The notes: generated from the sequence alone by a model not told the origin. Counted from the stretch's first letter, positions 13,938 to 24,532 are shown. The stretch: DNA of 41,441 nucleotides from Bacteroidales bacterium (GCA_030638325.1 DAOWEV010000210.1:1-41441); one strand, 5' to 3'. Translations and numbers: made by a program.

Positions 13938-16900
13938 ATGTTATCATTAAAACGACCTCTAAAAATTGCTTCTGTTTTCCTCATTTTATTGTTTATTATT
14001 TCATCCTGTGAGCATCAGGAAAAAAAACAATGTACTGAACAAGAACTGAGTGAATATGTGCTTGCTTATACCTCGGGCGTTATTTCATCCGGATCTGGTA
14101 TCAAGGTGAGGTTGGCTAATATTCCTGAAAATTGGTATGTTGGGGAAATGATTCCCTATGGGTATTTCCGGTTTGATCCGCCTGTTCACGGTACAGCATA
14201 CCTGAGAGAGTTCAATGTAATTGAATTTGTGCCTGAAAATAATTTTAAATCAGGAAAAGAGTATAAGCTTGATTTCCATCTTGGTAAGATTTTTACTAAT
14301 ACTCCAGGATATTTAAAAACTATTCCATTTAGTTTCACGATCATCAGCCAGGATTTTGAAATAGATGCAATTGGCTTGTCATTGTCAGGGGATGACAATC
14401 TTTATATCTATAAAGGAATCATCAGGACAGCAGACATCATCACTGATTTTGAATTGGAAAAAATATTAAATGCCTGGATTAATAATAAAAAGATGGATAT
14501 CCAATGGGAACATAATGCATCCGGAAGATCGCACACTTTTAAGATTTCCGGGATCCCCCGCCTGGATAATGAGCAGGAATTAATAATTAAATGGGATGGA
14601 AAAGAAATTGATGTCGATAAAACCGGATCGGAAACCGTCAAAATCCCTTCAAAAGAAGTATTTAATATAAGTTCGGTGCAAGTCGTGCAGGAGCCTGAAC
14701 AATATGTTGTTATCAGGTTTTCAGATCCTATTGATAATGAAATGAACCTGGATGGATTAATTACAATGACTTCTGCTGATAAATTAAAATTCACCATAAG
14801 CGGTAATACAATAAAGGTTTATCCGGGCCAGACACTTAATGGAGCACAGAAACTTGAGATATTTTCGGGTATTAAAAACTCCGTGGGGCGACGCCTTCCA
14901 AAAAATTATGAATACATTTTAAGTTTTGAAGACCTGAAACCTGCCGTAAAATTGCTAAGCAATGGTGTGATCCTTCCATCCTCCGAGGGGTTAGTTCTTA
15001 ATTTTGAAGCTGTAAACCTGAAAGCGGTTGACCTTACAATTTTCAGGATATATGAAAATAATATTCCACAATTTTTACAAGTAAACAGAATGGGGGAATC
15101 TAATGAAATGACACGTATTGGAAAGCCAATCCTTAAAAAACAGGTTAAGCTGGCAACGGCCAGCAATACAAACTTTAGCAACTGGAGTGTATATTCGTTA
15201 GAGCTGTCGGAAATAATAAATCAGGAACCCGGGGCGCTTTACAGGGTTCTGATAAGTTTTAAGAAAGAATATTCTACATATGATTGTTATGAAAGTGGTG
15301 AAAATGAAAAGGATGAATTACTGCTTGAAACAACGTATGACCTGGATGAAGAATTCAGTGGTTGGGATGCTCCGTATTATTACAATTCTTACTATCCACA
15401 AGGCTACAGGTGGTCGCAGCGGGATAATCCCTGCCATGTTTCATATTATTATAGAGACAGGTTTAAAAGCACAAACCTGCTGGTTTCTGATCTCGGCATA
15501 ATTGCAAAAGGTGCAACAGACCACTCCATGTTTTTTGCAGTCACCGATCTTAAATCAACAAATACTATTGGTGGAGTAATTTTAGAAGTATATGATTATC
15601 AAAACCAATTACTGGAAACGATAAAGACAGGCCAGGATGGTTTTGCAGAATTAACATTTAATAAAAAGCCCTATTTACTTGTTGCCAGTCATAACAGGCA
15701 AAAAGGATATTTACGATTGGATGATGGGACATCCCTGTCGATGAGCAAATTTGATGTAAATGGCATGCGTGTCCAAAAAGGGCTTAAGGGATTTATATAT
15801 GGTGATCGCGGCGTCTGGAGGCCCGGTGATACATTGTTTCTGAATTTTATTTTGTACGATGAAGATAATGTGCTTCCGGAAGGCCATCCGGTGAAAATGG
15901 AGCTTTATAACCCCCAAGGACAACTCGTGAAAAGCAAGGTGGGCATAGATAATGCATTTGGGATTTATAATTTCACCATGACCACTTATTCATCGGCCCC
16001 AACAGGGAACTGGCGTGCAAAGGTGAGAGTTGGCAACATTGAATTCAGCAGGAGAATAAGGGTTGAAACAATAAAACCAAATCGCCTGAAAATAAAACTT
16101 GATTTGGGCAATGATAAAATCCTTGCCTCTACGGGCTTTGTGAAGGGTAGTATTCAATCAAACTGGCTGCATGGTGCCCCGGCTAAAGACCTTAGGGCAT
16201 CCATTGAAATGACATTAAATAGGAGTTATACAGCTTTTGAGAATTATCCGGATTTTACTTTTACCGACCCCACCAAATATTTTGAATCAACTACATCAAT
16301 AATTTTTGATGATACTCTTAATGATTCAGGGTTTGCCCGCTTTAATTCGCAGTTAGGAAACTCGAGCCGTGCTCCGGGGATGTTAAAAGCCATTTTCTAT
16401 ACACGTATTTTTGAGAAAGGCGGTGATTTTAGTTTTGACTATTATTCTTTACCATATTCTCCTTATAATAAATATATTGGAATAAAACCGCCGGAAGGCG
16501 ATGACAGAAATCAATTGCTTACTGATTCGATTCATAAAATCGAAATTATTACCGTTGATTATCACGGGAACCCTGTACAAACAAAGGGTCTTGTTGTGAG
16601 GGTTCTTAAGGTAAATTGGAATTGGTGGTGGAATGCTACCGATAATGATCTTGCATCTTATTATGGTGATGAATATCTGAACCCAGTGGAAGAGACCAAA
16701 GTATCAACAGATCAGAATGGGAAGGCAAGTTTTAAATTTTCTATCCCTTATCCTTCCTGGGGCAGATACCTTATACATGTTTCCGACCCTGTCGGAGGGC
16801 ATGCCTGTGGTAAAAGTGTGTTTGTCGACTGGCCCGGATATGCCGGCAGAGACCGGGCTGGACATCCTGAAGCAGCTTCAATGCTTAATTTTACTTCAGA

Positions 16901-19511
16901 TAAAGAAAAATACCAGGTTGGAGAAACTGCAACAATCACTTTTCCATCGAGTGATAATAGTCGTGCTCTCGTGAGCCTTGAAAACGGGACCGGAATTTTA
17001 GATACCTACTGGGTGGAAACAACAGATCCTGAGACAAAATTTTCATTGAAGATTACGGAAGATATGTGTCCGAATATTTACGTGAATCTTAGCTTGATCC
17101 AGCCTCATGCACAATCTGCTAATGACCTGCCGATTCGTTTATATGGCATAAAATCATTGCTGGTCGAGGATCTGAACACAAAATTGATTCCAGTTATTGA
17201 GATGCCTGATGAAATCCGTCCTGAAGAAATAGTATCAATTAAAGTTTATGAAGAGTATGGAAAAGCTATGGGATTCACTTTGGCAGTGGTTGATGAAGGT
17301 TTATTGGACCTTACCCGGTTTAAAACCCCGGATCCATGGGGCACTTTCTATGCGAAAGAAGCACTTGGTATAAAAACCTGGGATATCTATGATTATGTGA
17401 TAGGCGCTTATGGGGCGGAACTTGAAAAACTTTTTGCAATAGGCGGTGGAATGGAGGAAGAAGAAAAAGGTAAATCGAAGATTAACAGGTTTAAGCCTGT
17501 AGTGAAATTTTTTGGTCCGTTTGATCTGCCTCAGGGTGAAGAAAAGGAAATCACTTTCATTATGCCAAATTACGTAGGATCAGTGCGGACAATGTTAATT
17601 GCAGCCGGTGATGGTGCCTATGGATCTGCTGAAATTACTTCAGTTGTTAAAAAGCCGTTAATGGTATTGGCAAGTTTGCCGAGGGTTCTTGGGCCGGGCG
17701 AGGAAGTCACCCTTCCGGTTAATGTATTTGCAATGGATAAGGATGTTAAAAATGTTAATATCTCTGTCGAAACAAATAAAAACCTGACAATTCAGGGGCC
17801 TTCTTCAAAGAAAATGGAATTTACCGGTATCGGAACAGAATTGGTTGACTTTAAGCTGGAAGTTGAAGACATTTTGGGTATTGGCAAGGTCAAAATAATT
17901 GCAAAAAGTGGAAATGAAACGGCATCGCAGGAGATAGAGATCGAAATACGAAATCCAAACCCTCCCGTATCAAAATCAGTATTCAAAATACTTGAAGCAG
18001 GAGAAGAAAGCGAATTTCTTGTGGATCTTCCTGGAATTGTGGGGACTAATGAAGCAAGCCTGGAAATTTCATCACTCCCTCCAGTTGATTTTAGCAGGCG
18101 TTTGAAATACCTTTTACGTTACCCACATGGTTGTGCCGAGCAAATTATATCTGCTGCATTTCCACAGCTTTTCCTGGAGAATGTTATGGAACTGAGTAAT
18201 TCTGAAAAAGAAGCATCCGAAAAGAATGTTAAACTTGCCATTAACAAGATACATCGCATCCAGATGAGCAACGGTGGTTTACGGTACTGGCCTGGTTATA
18301 CACATGCAAATGATTGGGTGACATCCTACGGCGGCCATTTCATGCTGGAGGCTGAAAAGAAAGGTTTTACTTTACCTGCGGGTTTCAGGGAAAGCTGGAT
18401 TAAATACCAGAAAACTGCTGCAAATAACTGGAAACGAAAGGTGCAAGACTTCCGGGGTTATTATTACCAGCCCTACCTGAGTCAGGCCTATCGCCTTTAT
18501 ACACTCGCACTGGCCGGGCAAGCACAACTGGGAGCCATGAATCGACTTAAAGAGGAAACCGGGTTAACAGTTGCAGCAAAATGGAGGCTCGCAGGAGCTT
18601 ATGCACTGGCAGGCCAACCCGAAGCTGCTCTCGAATTAATCACCAGCCTTGGCTATGTGGTGGAAGAATATAAGCATATGTCAGCATCATTTGGTTCATC
18701 ATTAAGGGACAGGGCCATGATACTGGAAACCATGAGTTTGCTGGACCTTAATGAAGAAGCTATTCCACTGATGTTGCAGATCTCCGGGCAAATGGGTGAC
18801 CAACACTGGTATAGTACACAAACAACTGCCTTTTGTCTGGTTTCAATCGCAAGCTTTACAGGAAACCAAAAACAACAGGGGGAGCCATTGAAATTTGAAC
18901 TTGGCATTGGTGATGAAGATGGAAAAGAAATTATTAGTGTTAAACCTTATTATCAACTCTCGCTGGATGTTAATGAAAAACAGCAGGAAAAACTTTTTGT
19001 GAACAACACTTCTTCATCCAGCTTATATATAGTAATTAATTCTTCAGGAACCCCGCTTGTGGATGAACAACCGGCAATTGCTCAAAATCTTTCTTTAGAC
19101 CTTACGTTTTTTGATTTGTCAGGAAAGGAAATCGATATAACAAAGATTGAACAGGGAACCGATTTCATTGCTGAAGTTACAATAGTTAACCCTGGAATTA
19201 TGGGGCGTTTAAATGACATGGCATTAACCCAGATCTTTCCCTCCGGATGGGAAATAATCAACACACGACTGGGAGATTATGACCGGGACAATGCAGGCGA
19301 TTCCCCGGATTACCAGGATTTCAGGGATGACCGGGTGTATACTTATTTTGATATCTCTCCAGGCCATAAATTGAAATTCAGAGTATTGCTTAATGCCTCT
19401 TATCTTGGGAAATTTTATTTGCCGGCGGTTTCCTGTGAGGCTATGTACGATAATCATATACAAGCGAGGGAACCCGGGAAATGGGTAAAAGTTGTGAGGG
19501 CTGGAGAGTGA
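13938..19511 (+). CDS. Bacterial alpha-2-macroglobulin family lipoprotein
   Basis: This 1857-aa protein starts with a lipoprotein signal peptide (lipobox IISSC, lipidated Cys near 24). A long series of beta-sandwich MG-type domains follows; GDRGVWRPGDTLFLNFIL marks MG2 and AVVDEGLLDLTRFKTPDPWG the A2M domain. The thioester motif HGCAEQ is intact, with Cys1399 and Gln1402 forming the internal thioester used to trap attacking proteases. An alpha-helical thioester domain and a C-terminal receptor-like domain (IEQGTDFIAEVTIVNPG) follow. Bacterial A2Ms are periplasmic protease traps. The next gene is PBP1C, the classic partner (yfhM-pbpC arrangement), so the two probably act when the outer membrane is breached. 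GC content looks lower than in neighbouring genes. Confidence 0.95.
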   Translation: MLSLKRPLKIASVFLILLFIISSCEHQEKKQCTEQELSEYVLAYTSGVISSGSGIKVRLANIPENWYVGEMIPYGYFRFDPPVHGTAYLREFNVIEFVPENNFKSGKEYKLDFHLGKIFTNTPGYLKTIPFSFTIISQDFEIDAIGLSLSGDDNLYIYKGIIRTADIITDFELEKILNAWINNKKMDIQWEHNASGRSHTFKISGIPRLDNEQELIIKWDGKEIDVDKTGSETVKIPSKEVFNISSVQVVQEPEQYVVIRFSDPIDNEMNLDGLITMTSADKLKFTISGNTIKVYPGQTLNGAQKLEIFSGIKNSVGRRLPKNYEYILSFEDLKPAVKLLSNGVILPSSEGLVLNFEAVNLKAVDLTIFRIYENNIPQFLQVNRMGESNEMTRIGKPILKKQVKLATASNTNFSNWSVYSLELSEIINQEPGALYRVLISFKKEYSTYDCYESGENEKDELLLETTYDLDEEFSGWDAPYYYNSYYPQGYRWSQRDNPCHVSYYYRDRFKSTNLLVSDLGIIAKGATDHSMFFAVTDLKSTNTIGGVILEVYDYQNQLLETIKTGQDGFAELTFNKKPYLLVASHNRQKGYLRLDDGTSLSMSKFDVNGMRVQKGLKGFIYGDRGVWRPGDTLFLNFILYDEDNVLPEGHPVKMELYNPQGQLVKSKVGIDNAFGIYNFTMTTYSSAPTGNWRAKVRVGNIEFSRRIRVETIKPNRLKIKLDLGNDKILASTGFVKGSIQSNWLHGAPAKDLRASIEMTLNRSYTAFENYPDFTFTDPTKYFESTTSIIFDDTLNDSGFARFNSQLGNSSRAPGMLKAIFYTRIFEKGGDFSFDYYSLPYSPYNKYIGIKPPEGDDRNQLLTDSIHKIEIITVDYHGNPVQTKGLVVRVLKVNWNWWWNATDNDLASYYGDEYLNPVEETKVSTDQNGKASFKFSIPYPSWGRYLIHVSDPVGGHACGKSVFVDWPGYAGRDRAGHPEAASMLNFTSDKEKYQVGETATITFPSSDNSRALVSLENGTGILDTYWVETTDPETKFSLKITEDMCPNIYVNLSLIQPHAQSANDLPIRLYGIKSLLVEDLNTKLIPVIEMPDEIRPEEIVSIKVYEEYGKAMGFTLAVVDEGLLDLTRFKTPDPWGTFYAKEALGIKTWDIYDYVIGAYGAELEKLFAIGGGMEEEEKGKSKINRFKPVVKFFGPFDLPQGEEKEITFIMPNYVGSVRTMLIAAGDGAYGSAEITSVVKKPLMVLASLPRVLGPGEEVTLPVNVFAMDKDVKNVNISVETNKNLTIQGPSSKKMEFTGIGTELVDFKLEVEDILGIGKVKIIAKSGNETASQEIEIEIRNPNPPVSKSVFKILEAGEESEFLVDLPGIVGTNEASLEISSLPPVDFSRRLKYLLRYPHGCAEQIISAAFPQLFLENVMELSNSEKEASEKNVKLAINKIHRIQMSNGGLRYWPGYTHANDWVTSYGGHFMLEAEKKGFTLPAGFRESWIKYQKTAANNWKRKVQDFRGYYYQPYLSQAYRLYTLALAGQAQLGAMNRLKEETGLTVAAKWRLAGAYALAGQPEAALELITSLGYVVEEYKHMSASFGSSLRDRAMILETMSLLDLNEEAIPLMLQISGQMGDQHWYSTQTTAFCLVSIASFTGNQKQQGEPLKFELGIGDEDGKEIISVKPYYQLSLDVNEKQQEKLFVNNTSSSSLYIVINSSGTPLVDEQPAIAQNLSLDLTFFDLSGKEIDITKIEQGTDFIAEVTIVNPGIMGRLNDMALTQIFPSGWEIINTRLGDYDRDNAGDSPDYQDFRDDRVYTYFDISPGHKLKFRVLLNASYLGKFYLPAVSCEAMYDNHIQAREPGKWVKVVRAGE

Positions 19512-19513
19512 AA

Positions 19514-19550
19514 ATTGTCGATTGTCAATTGTCAGTTGTCGATTGTCAAT
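19514..19550. repeat. Heptamer array ATTGTCA/ATTGTCG
   Basis: Five units (ATTGTCG, ATTGTCA, ATTGTCA, GTTGTCG, ATTGTCA) plus a partial one, beginning within 3 nt of the alpha-2-macroglobulin stop. The same word set is at 32612-32641. Confidence 0.9.
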
Positions 19551-19607
19551 TTTTAATGATCATTATTTATTAATACCGGATAGATAATAATGCTTAGATA
19601 GCGAAAT

Positions 19608-21971
19608 ATGAGAAGCTTAATACTTGGGATTAAGATGCTTGCGGGTAGTTTAATAATTACCGGAGGGGTGGTTTTTTGGTTTTGCCTGCCAATCAATTTA
19701 TTCAATGACCCATATTCGACGGTCCTCGAAGATAAATATGGAGGGCTACTCGGGGCCAGGATTGCTGATGATGGCCAATGGAGGTTCCCTGAGAATGATG
19801 ATGTTCCAGAGAAATTTGAAAAATCTATCCTTTTATTCGAAGATGAACACTTTTATCTTCACCCGGGAGTTAATCCATTCTCTTTGATCAGGGCAGCTTA
19901 CCAGAATATGAAAGAGGGCGAAATTGTAAGTGGTGGGAGTACCATCACAATGCAGGTGATCCGCATGTCGCGCAAGGGTAAAGCCCGGACACTGCAGCAA
20001 AAGCTGATCGAAATTTTTATGGCTTTGAGGTTGGAAATGAGGATGAGCAAAAAGGAGATTCTTGGCCTTTATGTTTCTCATGCGCCTTTCGGGGGAAATG
20101 TAGTTGGACTGGGAGCTGCTTCCTGGCGATATTTTAACAGGCCACCTCAGGCTCTGTCCTGGGCAGAAGCGGCAACATTAGCAGTTTTACCCAACGCCCC
20201 TGCATTGATTCATCCGGGGAGAAACCGCGATGCTTTAATTACTAAAAGGAATAAACTCTTAAAAAAGCTTTTTGAAAATGGTAATATTGATTCCCTTAGC
20301 TGTTACCTTGCAATGTTGGAAGTACTCCCACAAAAGCCTGTACCCCTGCCACAAAAAGCCCGTCATTTATTAAGCAGGGTCTTCCGGGATAAAAAAGGGG
20401 AAATTGTAAAAACTACGATTGATCCCTATCTACAGGACCAGATTGAAGAAATTGTCCTTAATCATAACAAATTCTGGTCGGATAATCACGTATATAATGC
20501 AGCCATCCTTGTTGCTGAAGTTGAAACAGGTGATATTGTGGCATATATTGGTAATATTCCAAAATACGGGCAAAGAGAACATGGAAACGAGGTAGATATT
20601 ATTCAGTCACGCAGGAGTTCCGGCAGTATCCTAAAGCCGATCCTTTTTGCTGCCAAAAACGATGCAGGTGAAATATTGCCCAATACCCTTGTGCCGGATA
20701 TCCCATTACAGATAGGAGGGTTCACACCCAAAAATTTCAGTCTTTCATACGAAGGCATGGTCCCTGCGCAACAAGCCCTGAGCAGGTCACTAAACATTCC
20801 TTCAGTATTTATGCTTAAGGATTTTGGATTACAGCGTTTTCATCATCTTTTGCGCGATATCGGTATGAGTACCATCATTTACCCGGCCGATCATTATGGT
20901 TTGTCTTTGATTTTGGGAGGGGCTGAAGTTACCTTGTGGGACCTGGTTGGGGTATATGCAAGTTTTTCAAGAACACTAAATCATTTTTATGATTACAGTG
21001 GAAGGTATGATCCCGGAGATTTCAGAAGTTTGAATTTCATTTTTAATAAGCGGAATTATACATCTAAAAACTTTGGGGATTTAGAAAAAACGTCTTTAAT
21101 AAGTGCCTCGGCCATATGGCAAACATATGAAGCCTTGTCGAGGGTCAATCGTCCTGTTGCTTTAAAAAGCTGGCAAAATTTTTCATCCATGGGAAAAGTT
21201 GCATGGAAAACGGGAACCAGCTTTGGTTTTCGTGATGCATGGGCGGTAGGCACGACTCCTGCTTACGTGGTTGGCGTATGGATGGGAAATGCTGATGGTG
21301 AGGGCAGGCCCGGGCTTACAGGCCTTAATGCTGCTGCCCCGGCACTTTTTGATGTATTTTCATTGCTGCCCGGTTCAGGCTGGTTTGATATACCTTACGA
21401 TGAAATGAGCCGGATAGCAGTGTGCAAACAAAGCGGGCACAGACCAGGCATGTATTGCACTGACACTGTTTTCCAATGGGTATGTAATACCGGATTGAAA
21501 ACTGAACCATGTCCATATCATATTCTGACCCATGTAGATCAAAATAAAGAATTTCGCGTGAATATTGATTGTGAAGATCAATCGAATATAATTGCTTCAT
21601 CATGGTTTGTATTACCTGCTGTCCCCGAATGGTATTATGCCAAAAAGCATGCATGCTATAAAAGCTTACCACCTGTACGAAGAGATTGCTATTCCGGTGA
21701 TGAGCCGGCAATGGGGTTTATTTTTCCCGCACCCTCATCTAAAATTTTTGTCCCTACCGACCTGGGTGGAAAAGAAGGTAAAACTGTTTTCAAGCTTGCG
21801 CATAGAATCCCCGAAACCGTGGTATACTGGCACCTTGATGATACATATATCGGCCATACTTCAGGCCAGCATCAAATGGGATTAAATCCCTTACCTGGTA
21901 ACCATGTTATTACGGCCGTTGATGAATCGGGTAATTCAATTTCCAGGGAATTTGAAATTGTTAATGATTAA
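19608..21971 (+). CDS. pbpC: Penicillin-binding protein 1C (bifunctional transglycosylase/transpeptidase)
   Basis: This 787-aa protein has one N-terminal membrane anchor (about residues 8-27). The GT51 domain contains FEDEHFYLHPGV with the probable catalytic Glu78, SGGSTITMQVIR and KKEILGLYVSHAPFGGNVVGL. The transpeptidase domain has SxxK at Ser340-Lys343 (SGSILK), the SLN motif in SRSLNIPS and KTGT at 534-537. The C-terminus (about 705-785, FPAPSSKIFVPTD onward) is the BiPBP_C domain that separates PBP1C from PBP1A and PBP1B. It lies 96 bp after the alpha-2-macroglobulin gene, its usual genomic partner, and probably contributes to cell-wall repair. Confidence 0.95.
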   Translation: MRSLILGIKMLAGSLIITGGVVFWFCLPINLFNDPYSTVLEDKYGGLLGARIADDGQWRFPENDDVPEKFEKSILLFEDEHFYLHPGVNPFSLIRAAYQNMKEGEIVSGGSTITMQVIRMSRKGKARTLQQKLIEIFMALRLEMRMSKKEILGLYVSHAPFGGNVVGLGAASWRYFNRPPQALSWAEAATLAVLPNAPALIHPGRNRDALITKRNKLLKKLFENGNIDSLSCYLAMLEVLPQKPVPLPQKARHLLSRVFRDKKGEIVKTTIDPYLQDQIEEIVLNHNKFWSDNHVYNAAILVAEVETGDIVAYIGNIPKYGQREHGNEVDIIQSRRSSGSILKPILFAAKNDAGEILPNTLVPDIPLQIGGFTPKNFSLSYEGMVPAQQALSRSLNIPSVFMLKDFGLQRFHHLLRDIGMSTIIYPADHYGLSLILGGAEVTLWDLVGVYASFSRTLNHFYDYSGRYDPGDFRSLNFIFNKRNYTSKNFGDLEKTSLISASAIWQTYEALSRVNRPVALKSWQNFSSMGKVAWKTGTSFGFRDAWAVGTTPAYVVGVWMGNADGEGRPGLTGLNAAAPALFDVFSLLPGSGWFDIPYDEMSRIAVCKQSGHRPGMYCTDTVFQWVCNTGLKTEPCPYHILTHVDQNKEFRVNIDCEDQSNIIASSWFVLPAVPEWYYAKKHACYKSLPPVRRDCYSGDEPAMGFIFPAPSSKIFVPTDLGGKEGKTVFKLAHRIPETVVYWHLDDTYIGHTSGQHQMGLNPLPGNHVITAVDESGNSISREFEIVND

Positions 21972-22014
21972 TGATGTATTATTTCTATTTTCGGTTCAAC
22001 CGCAAATTTAATGA

Positions 22015-22182
<168 letters not shown>

Positions 22183-22216
22183 TCTAAAATAATGGCAATG
22201 CCCCAATTTCTATTTT

Positions 22217-23242
22217 CTAATTTCTAACAACCCGGTCAAGCCTGTTAAGTCCCTCAATAGCACGATCATAGGCTGGGTCAAGTTGCAGGCATTTCTTATA
22301 ATCCTTCCTGGATTCAGTATAATTATTAGACAGCTCGTAACTGTACCCACGGTTAAACCAGGCGTCAACATATTTTGTGTTACGGTCGATGGCATCTGAG
22401 AAATACCTTATTGCCAGTTGGAAATCTCTCAGGTAAACGAGGTTGATGTATCCCAGGTTATAATAAGCCTCTGTATAATCGGGGTCAATGGTCAGCAGGT
22501 TCTCATAGTTCCGTATGGCATTATCAAACTCTTCATTTTGCTGGTAAAACATCCCCAGCATATAATAGCCCTCAGGGTCATTGGGCTGACTATTGATAGC
22601 ATTTTCAAAATATCCGATAGCCAGCCGGTCATTTTTTAATGAATAAAGATAACCCAACTGCATAAAGACTTCGTAATAGGTTTGGTCCTGCCCGGTGGCG
22701 ATCATAAAATTACGTACGGCAGAGGCAGTATCTCCTGTCTCCATCAGCGCATAACCCCTGATAAAATATGCAACAGGATTGATGTCATCCAGAGCCAGGG
22801 CTTTTTTTACATATTGAAATGTTTTGTCGTAATCCCTCAACACAAGATATATCTCTGCCTGTTTCAGCAGTCCTTCATTGTTTTCAGGATCCAGTTCTTC
22901 GACTTTCTGCAAGGCTTCCAGGCTGTTAGCAATTTTGTCCATGGCCAGATAGATATCCGAAAGGGTAATAAAATAAACCGCATTCCGGTTATCCAGTTGA
23001 ATTGCCTGATTGATATCGCCAAGAGCGCCATTTAACTCCTGGTCGACAAGAAGAAGCCGGGCCCGTTCATTGTATAGCTTTGCATTTCCGGGATCTTCTT
23101 TCAGTTTTTTGCCAATCTGCTCTATGCGTGTCACCTGACTTGCACCTGAATCATGGCTGTCACCACGATCAGGCGAAGGCACACAAGCCTGCAACAGGCT
23201 AAATAAAATAAACCAAAATAATATGCAGCGCATTTGCTTCAT
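22217..23242 (-). CDS. TPR-repeat lipoprotein
   Basis: This 341-aa protein has a lipoprotein signal peptide ending LLQAC (Cys20). Then come a short Ser/Asp-rich linker and about eight to nine tetratricopeptide repeats filling residues 45-335 (for example NAKLYNERARLLLVDQELNG, PEGYYMLGMFYQQNEEFDNA, TEAYYNLGYINLVY). TPR arrays bind protein partners, so a periplasmic or outer-membrane scaffold is likely; no specific partner can be named. The last codons and the TAG stop (22217-22219) fall inside a TTTCTAA heptamer array (22207-22227). An alternative ATG lies three codons downstream. Confidence 0.88.
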   Translation of the reverse strand: MKQMRCILFWFILFSLLQACVPSPDRGDSHDSGASQVTRIEQIGKKLKEDPGNAKLYNERARLLLVDQELNGALGDINQAIQLDNRNAVYFITLSDIYLAMDKIANSLEALQKVEELDPENNEGLLKQAEIYLVLRDYDKTFQYVKKALALDDINPVAYFIRGYALMETGDTASAVRNFMIATGQDQTYYEVFMQLGYLYSLKNDRLAIGYFENAINSQPNDPEGYYMLGMFYQQNEEFDNAIRNYENLLTIDPDYTEAYYNLGYINLVYLRDFQLAIRYFSDAIDRNTKYVDAWFNRGYSYELSNNYTESRKDYKKCLQLDPAYDRAIEGLNRLDRVVRN

Positions 23243-23383
23243 TATGCAGTCAGATTAAAACTAAGGTATTCGGAAATTTCGGACATCAGCAACCAATAAC
23301 ATTCGACTTGCAACCCATAACCAGGCTCTTAAAAAGCCAAACATACCATCCACCTGGACGGATCAAATTGGATGTTTTCGAAA

Positions 23384-23469
23384 TTCAATTCCCGCATAGC
23401 GGTTTCAATTCCTAATTCGTAATTCCTAATTCGTAATTCCTAATTCTTAATTCCTAATTCCTAATTGAT
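23384..23469. repeat. Dispersed repeat with nine AATTCCT/AATTCGT heptamers
   Basis: The flank TTCAATTCCCGCATAGCGGTTTC (given here in two halves, 23384-23394 and 23395-23406) precedes nine 7-bp units (AATTCCT, AATTCGT, AATTCCT, AATTCGT, AATTCCT, AATTCTT, AATTCCT, AATTCCT, AATTGAT). An inverted copy at 30731-30774 has the same flank (21 of 23 positions) but only three units, so unit number varies between copies. A degenerate 7-bp stretch (GCAACCA, ATAACAT, TCGACTT, GCAACCC, ATAACCA) lies near 23290-23324. No gene lies in 23243-23512. Confidence 0.88.
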
Positions 23470-23512
23470 TTAGTATCTGTTTAATAGATAAACTTTAACT
23501 AGAAACCACTGT

Positions 23513-24532
23513 TCACTTGCTTTCCCTAAGTTTCTCCCGGATCTTGGTTTCCAACTCCTCAGCAAGCTCGGGATTATCGTTCAGGAGGCTTTTAACGGCT
23601 TCCCGGCCCTGTCCGAGTTTCGTTTCACCGTAACTGAACCACGATCCGCTCTTTTTAATAATTTCAAAGTCAACCCCCAGGTCGATGATTTCTCCGGCTC
23701 TGGAAATACCGGTACCGAAAATAATATCAAATTCCGCTTTGGTAAACGGAGGTGATACTTTATTCTTGACCACTTTGACACGGGTCCTGTTTCCAATATA
23801 CTTCTCCCCTTCCTTGATACTGGTGATCCTGCGAATATCCAGCCTGACAGAAGAATAGAATTTCAATGCATGGCCCCCTGTCGTAGTTTCCGGGTTTCCA
23901 AACATCACCCCGATCTTTTCCCTGAGTTGGTTGATAAAGATGCAACAAGTGCCCGTTTTGGCAATGTTTGCAGTTAATTTCCTCAATGCCTGTGACATCA
24001 GTCTGGCATGCAGGCCCATCTTGGACTCTCCCATTTCGCCTTCGATCTCACTCCTCGGTGTGAGGGCTGCAACAGAGTCAATCACGACAATATCAATGGC
24101 TCCGGAACGGATCAGGTTATCCACGATCTCTAAAGCCTGTTCTCCGTTATCAGGCTGTGAAACCAGCAGGTTATCAATATCCAGGCCCAGTTTTTCGGCA
24201 TAAAAGCGATCGAATGCATGCTCTGCATCAATAAAGGCGGCTATTCCACCTTTTTTCTGGGCTTCGGCAATAACATGCAGGGCCAGGGTTGTTTTTCCGC
24301 TCGACTCGGGACCGAAGATCTCACTGACACGGCCACGGGGAAGCCCTCCGATACCCAAAGCCGCATCCAGCGCTATAGACCCGGTTGAAATAGCCGGTAT
24401 ATCTTCCACAGCCACGTCACCAAGTTTCATGATGGTTCCTTTGCCATAATGCTTTTCAATATTCCCCAATGTCAGTTCCAATGCTTTCAGTTTCTCTTTG
24501 TTGATCTGTTCGTTGCCTTTTTCCTTGCTCAT
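23513..24532 (-). CDS. recA: Recombinase RecA
   Basis: This 339-aa protein is full-length RecA: Walker A GPESSGKTT (74-82), the catalytic and Walker B region IDIVVIDSVAAL, the L1 loop EIEGEMGESKMGLHARLMSQAL, L2 FINQLREKIGVMFGNPETTTGG, and the conserved FYSSVRLDIRR. It forms filaments on single-stranded DNA, drives homologous pairing and promotes LexA-type autocleavage. No LexA box could be identified. A strong Bacteroidota promoter is upstream on the minus strand, with a leader of about 125 nt. Confidence 0.98.
   Translation of the reverse strand: MSKEKGNEQINKEKLKALELTLGNIEKHYGKGTIMKLGDVAVEDIPAISTGSIALDAALGIGGLPRGRVSEIFGPESSGKTTLALHVIAEAQKKGGIAAFIDAEHAFDRFYAEKLGLDIDNLLVSQPDNGEQALEIVDNLIRSGAIDIVVIDSVAALTPRSEIEGEMGESKMGLHARLMSQALRKLTANIAKTGTCCIFINQLREKIGVMFGNPETTTGGHALKFYSSVRLDIRRITSIKEGEKYIGNRTRVKVVKNKVSPPFTKAEFDIIFGTGISRAGEIIDLGVDFEIIKKSGSWFSYGETKLGQGREAVKSLLNDNPELAEELETKIREKLRESK

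Noticed and set aside
13938..19511. Reading the alpha-2-macroglobulin gene as several fused or split genes because of its length
   Set aside because: The frame is uninterrupted and domain order and thioester match full-length bacterial A2M proteins.
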